DNA from: Pseudomonadota bacterium
GTDB taxonomy: Bacteria > Pseudomonadota > Alphaproteobacteria > Micavibrionales > UBA2020
DNA: 18,947 nucleotides
Reading direction: 5' to 3'
NCBI GenBank assembly: GCA_023444705.1
Contig: JAEXMB010000068.1
Location: 1-18,947, forward strand
Positions 15,879 through 18,947 of this stretch are shown piece by piece. How positions within the stretch are numbered: position 1 is the first letter of the stretch; every line of letters begins with the position of its first letter. The translations under genes were made by a program, and so were the position numbers. Below the pieces are notes generated by a model. It did not search any database and was not told the DNA's origin. It worked only from the letters and a program-made list of their open reading frames with translations.

Positions 15879-16939
15879 CCGTAGAACAACTCCGCGAAGT
15901 TTCGCCGCAACGACAGGAAGGGCAGGAACGTGATGAACTCAGCATCCGCCCGCTCAGCCTTGACGATTTCACGGGCCAGAAGAAAGCGCGCGAGAATCTG
16001 AAGGTCTTTATCGCCGCCGCCAAGTCGCGCGGTGAAGCCCTCGACCACGTGTTGCTGTTCGGCCCGCCCGGCCTTGGCAAGACGACGCTGGCGCAGATCG
16101 TCGCGCGGGAAATGGGCGTGGGCTTTCGCGCCACCTCCGGCCCTGTGATTTCAAAGGCGGGCGACCTTGCCGCGATTTTGACCAATCTGCAGCCGCACGA
16201 TGTTTTGTTCATCGATGAAATTCACCGCCTGAACGCGGCGGTCGAGGAAATCCTCTATCCCGCGATGGAAGACGGCCATCTTGATCTTATTATCGGCGAG
16301 GGGCCTGCCGCGCGCTCGGTGCGCATCGACCTGCCGCCGTTTACGCTGGTGGCGGCAACCACGCGCTCGGGCCTCATCACGCGTCCCCTGCGCGAGCGTT
16401 TTGGCATTCCGCTGCGTCTTGAATTCTATACGCCCGAGGAACTGACCGGCATCGTCGCGCGCGCCGCCGGCATTATCGGCATGAACCTAACGAAAGAAGG
16501 CGCGTTTGAAATTGCACGCCGTTCGCGCGGCACGCCGCGCATCGCGGGCCGTCTGACGCGCCGCGTGCGCGACTTCGCCGCTGTGGAAAGCGCGACGACG
16601 GTGGATGCCAAGGTTGCCGACAAGGCGCTCAGCCGTCTTGAAGTCGACGCCACCGGCCTTGACAGTATGGACCGCCGCTATATGTCGTGCATCGTCGACA
16701 ATTACAACGGCGGGCCGGTGGGGATTGAAACCATCGCCGCCGCGCTGTCGGAGCAACGCGACGTGCTGGAGGAGGTGGTGGAACCCTACCTGCTGCAATG
16801 CGGTTTGATCGTGCGCACGCCGCGCGGGCGCATGGTGTCGGACAGCGGCTATAAATACATGGGCCTGAAACCGCCCGCCAACGCCAGGGACCGCCAGATG
16901 GTGCTGGAAATCGATACCCCCGGAGAAACCGATGTCTGA
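15875..16939 (+). CDS. ruvB: Holliday junction branch-migration ATPase RuvB
   Basis: The AAA+ motor that drives branch migration. 354 residues. Walker A GPPGLGKT at 63-70, Walker B LFIDEIH at 111-117, sensor 1 ATTRSG and the arginine region LITRPLRERFG. The C-terminal winged-helix domain includes GGPVGIETIAAAL and EPYLLQCGLIVRTPRGR. The start overlaps ruvA by ATGA. The end overlaps ybgC by 8 bases. Confidence 0.98.
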   Translation: MTVEQLREVSPQRQEGQERDELSIRPLSLDDFTGQKKARENLKVFIAAAKSRGEALDHVLLFGPPGLGKTTLAQIVAREMGVGFRATSGPVISKAGDLAAILTNLQPHDVLFIDEIHRLNAAVEEILYPAMEDGHLDLIIGEGPAARSVRIDLPPFTLVAATTRSGLITRPLRERFGIPLRLEFYTPEELTGIVARAAGIIGMNLTKEGAFEIARRSRGTPRIAGRLTRRVRDFAAVESATTVDAKVADKALSRLEVDATGLDSMDRRYMSCIVDNYNGGPVGIETIAAALSEQRDVLEEVVEPYLLQCGLIVRTPRGRMVSDSGYKYMGLKPPANARDRQMVLEIDTPGETDV

Positions 16940-17348
16940 ACCGCTGTCCGTCGTCCATGAATTGCCGGTACGGGTATACTACGAAGATACCGACGCGGGC
17001 GGCATCGTCTATCACGCCAGCTATATCCGCTTTGCCGAGCGGGGCCGCACCGAGATGTTGCGCGACAACGGCATCGTCCATGCCGATATGTTCAAGCAGA
17101 CGGGGGTGGGCTTTGCCGTGGCCGCCATCAAGGCCGAATACCGCCAGCCCGCGCGTCTGGATGACCTTTTAACCGTGCGCAGCTGGATCAGCCGTATCGG
17201 CGGGGCCAGCATGGATATGGCCCAGCATATTTACAGAAAACAGGACCTGATCGCCGAACTGACCGTCACGCTGGTCTGCATTGATCAGAACCTGAAAGCT
17301 GTTAGATTACCTCCAGAGATCCGCGCACTGGCTGGTGCGGGGGCCTGA
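16932..17348 (+). CDS. ybgC: YbgC-type acyl-CoA thioesterase of the Tol-Pal cluster
   Basis: A hot-dog fold thioesterase, 138 residues. The signature VYYEDTDAGGIVYHASYIRF at about 15-34 includes catalytic Asp21 (Asp18 in E. coli YbgC). In E. coli it acts on acyl-CoA/ACP and interacts with phospholipid synthesis proteins. It is the usual first gene of the tol-pal cluster; here it also overlaps ruvB, which joins repair and envelope genes in one run. Confidence 0.95.
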   Translation: MSEPLSVVHELPVRVYYEDTDAGGIVYHASYIRFAERGRTEMLRDNGIVHADMFKQTGVGFAVAAIKAEYRQPARLDDLLTVRSWISRIGGASMDMAQHIYRKQDLIAELTVTLVCIDQNLKAVRLPPEIRALAGAGA

Positions 17349-17395
17349 AACAATAAAAATAACAAAGCATTAGCGAAGTCACGGAGAAGACGCAC

Positions 17396-18135
17396 ATGGA
17401 CGCATCCACCACCATTCAGGCCACGCAACTGGCCGGATCGGTCGCACATCATGACATGTCGATGTGGGGGCTGTTCCTTCAGGCGGATTTGATTGTCAAA
17501 TCCGTGATGCTGATGCTGGTCGGCGCATCAGTATGGAGCTGGGCGATCATCTTCGACAAATGGTTCACCTTCAAGGCAGTCGACATCAAGTCGACGAAAT
17601 TTGAAAACGCTTTCTGGTCGGGCGAGCCGCTGGAAAAACTGTTCAAGCGCGTGTCGGCGAAACCAAGCGATCCGATGGCGCGCACCTTCTGTGCAGGCAT
17701 GAACGAATGGAAGCTGACGCTCGAGCAGAACAGCGAGCTTGACGACGACCTGCGCGCAGGCCTGCAACAGCGCATCGACCGCGCGATGGCGACGTCGATC
17801 AACCGCGAGATCAGCGTACTGGAGCGCTACATGACTTTCCTTGCCACTGTCGGTTCGACCGCGCCGTTCATCGGCCTGTTCGGTACAGTCTGGGGGATCA
17901 TGAACAGCTTTACCGCCATCGCGGGTTCGCAGCAGACCAGCCTTGCCGTCGTCGCTCCCGGTATTGCCGAAGCGCTGTTCGCAACCGCTGTTGGCCTTGT
18001 CGCCGCTATCCCTGCGGTCGTCGCCTTCAACAAATTCAACACCGATCTGGGGCGCTATCAGGACCGTCTTGACGCGTTCTCGGCCGAGTTCAGCGCCATC
18101 CTTGGCCGCCACCTCGAACAACAGGGGCGCGGCTG

Positions 18136-18136
<1 letters not shown>
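17396..18136 (+). CDS. tolQ: Tol-Pal motor subunit TolQ
   Basis: An inner-membrane proton-channel protein of the ExbB/MotA/TolQ family, which powers outer-membrane constriction at division. 246 residues. Three membrane segments lie at about 33-55, 146-170 and 183-211. The motif STAPFIGLFGTVWGIMNSF is at 154-172 and the cytosolic loop is between TM1 and TM2. The start has GGAGAAG at 17383-17389, 6 bases upstream. The 47-base gap after ybgC is AT-rich but shows no clear promoter. The stop overlaps the tolR start by one base (TGATG). Confidence 0.97.
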
Positions 18137-18564
<428 letters not shown>

Positions 18565-18619
18565 AAGTGAACTTTGTCCGTGGCCCGCGCGTTAGGGCAG
18601 GCGGGCAGAGAGCGGGAAG

Positions 18620-18947
18620 ATGAACAAGAAATCCATCTGGATATCAGTCGGCTTTCACGTTGCCCTTGTGATCATCGGCACGATCAGCTTTCCGTGGCTG
18701 AAGCGCGACTTTGAAATTCCACCGCCGATTTCGATCGAACTGGCGGAAATCGCGCCGATCACACAGACGACCAAGGTGGCGCAGCAACCCGCGCCCAAAA
18801 AGGAAGAACCGAAGGAGGCCGCACCCAAGCCGCCGCCGGCAGCCAAGAATACCGCCAACGAGGCCCAAGTGCCCGTGAAGAAGGAGCCCGAGCCTAAAAA
18901 GGACGAGCCCAAGAAAAAAGACACCGTGCTGGTCGACGACGCCGCAC
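18620..18947 (+). CDS. tolA: TolA-like protein, 3' end cut by window edge
   Basis: The frame from ATG 18620 (GGGAAG just upstream) is open to the window edge, giving 109 residues. A single N-terminal membrane helix (about 6-25) carries the S-x3-H pattern, Ser9 and His13, typical of TolA/TonB helices that contact TolQR. After IPPPISIELAEIAPITQT the sequence becomes Lys/Pro/Glu/Ala-rich, as in the extended TolA domain II. The C-terminal domain is outside the window. The 55-base gap after tolR can form a 6-bp hairpin (18583-18588 with 18601-18606). Confidence 0.88.
   Translation, partial: MNKKSIWISVGFHVALVIIGTISFPWLKRDFEIPPPISIELAEIAPITQTTKVAQQPAPKKEEPKEAAPKPPPAAKNTANEAQVPVKKEPEPKKDEPKKKDTVLVDDAA

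Overview
The window looks like a chromosomal core segment of a GC-rich alphaproteobacterium. The grounds are the ruvC-ruvA-ruvB-ybgC-tolQ-tolR-tolA gene order, the style of prfB (release factor 2), apaG and hslO, and the many ATGA start/stop overlaps. A Rhodospirillales- or Micavibrio-like lineage is my guess from protein style; the window holds no 16S gene to settle it. There are no insertion sequences, phage genes or CRISPR arrays, and coding density is very high. No intergenic gap exceeds about 220 bases.

Layout, left to right. A RecX-type gene runs off the left edge on the minus strand. It diverges from hslO (Hsp33 redox chaperone), which overlaps a small lipoprotein gene. A minus-strand block follows: apaG then trkH (K+ uptake), and upstream of them an OmpA-like lipoprotein with its own strong terminator. 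Next is tRNA-Gly(CCC), with an imperfect copy of its 5' end 34 bp upstream. A DJ-1/PfpI-fold protein lacking the nucleophilic cysteine sits 2 bases before prfB. prfB carries a textbook programmed +1 frameshift (AGGAGG, then CTT TGA C at 5997-6012), so a single open frame covers only part of it. A terminator closes this block.

The central 5 kb (7234-12337) holds two translationally coupled exported proteins of 1297 and 412 residues that I cannot assign to a named family. They appear to be paralogues. Both have a signal peptide, an N-terminal domain bracketed by two cysteines 108-109 residues apart, coiled coil, and a C-terminal domain with the shared pattern F-x3-V-x-T-Y-x7-C-P and a second Cys 26-27 residues on. 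What differs is the middle: 145 residues separate the two domains' cysteines in one and about 1003 in the other. This is the best candidate here for an undescribed envelope system.

On the minus strand, a CheY-like receiver with an arginine-rich tail is followed by a small helical protein, probably as a two-gene unit. The rest of the window is one long plus-strand run: yebC, a YunG-like protein with a possible Cys-His-Asp triad, ruvC, ruvA, ruvB, ybgC, tolQ, tolR and the start of tolA. The first five genes are joined by 4-base ATGA overlaps. It combines Holliday-junction processing with the Tol envelope machinery.
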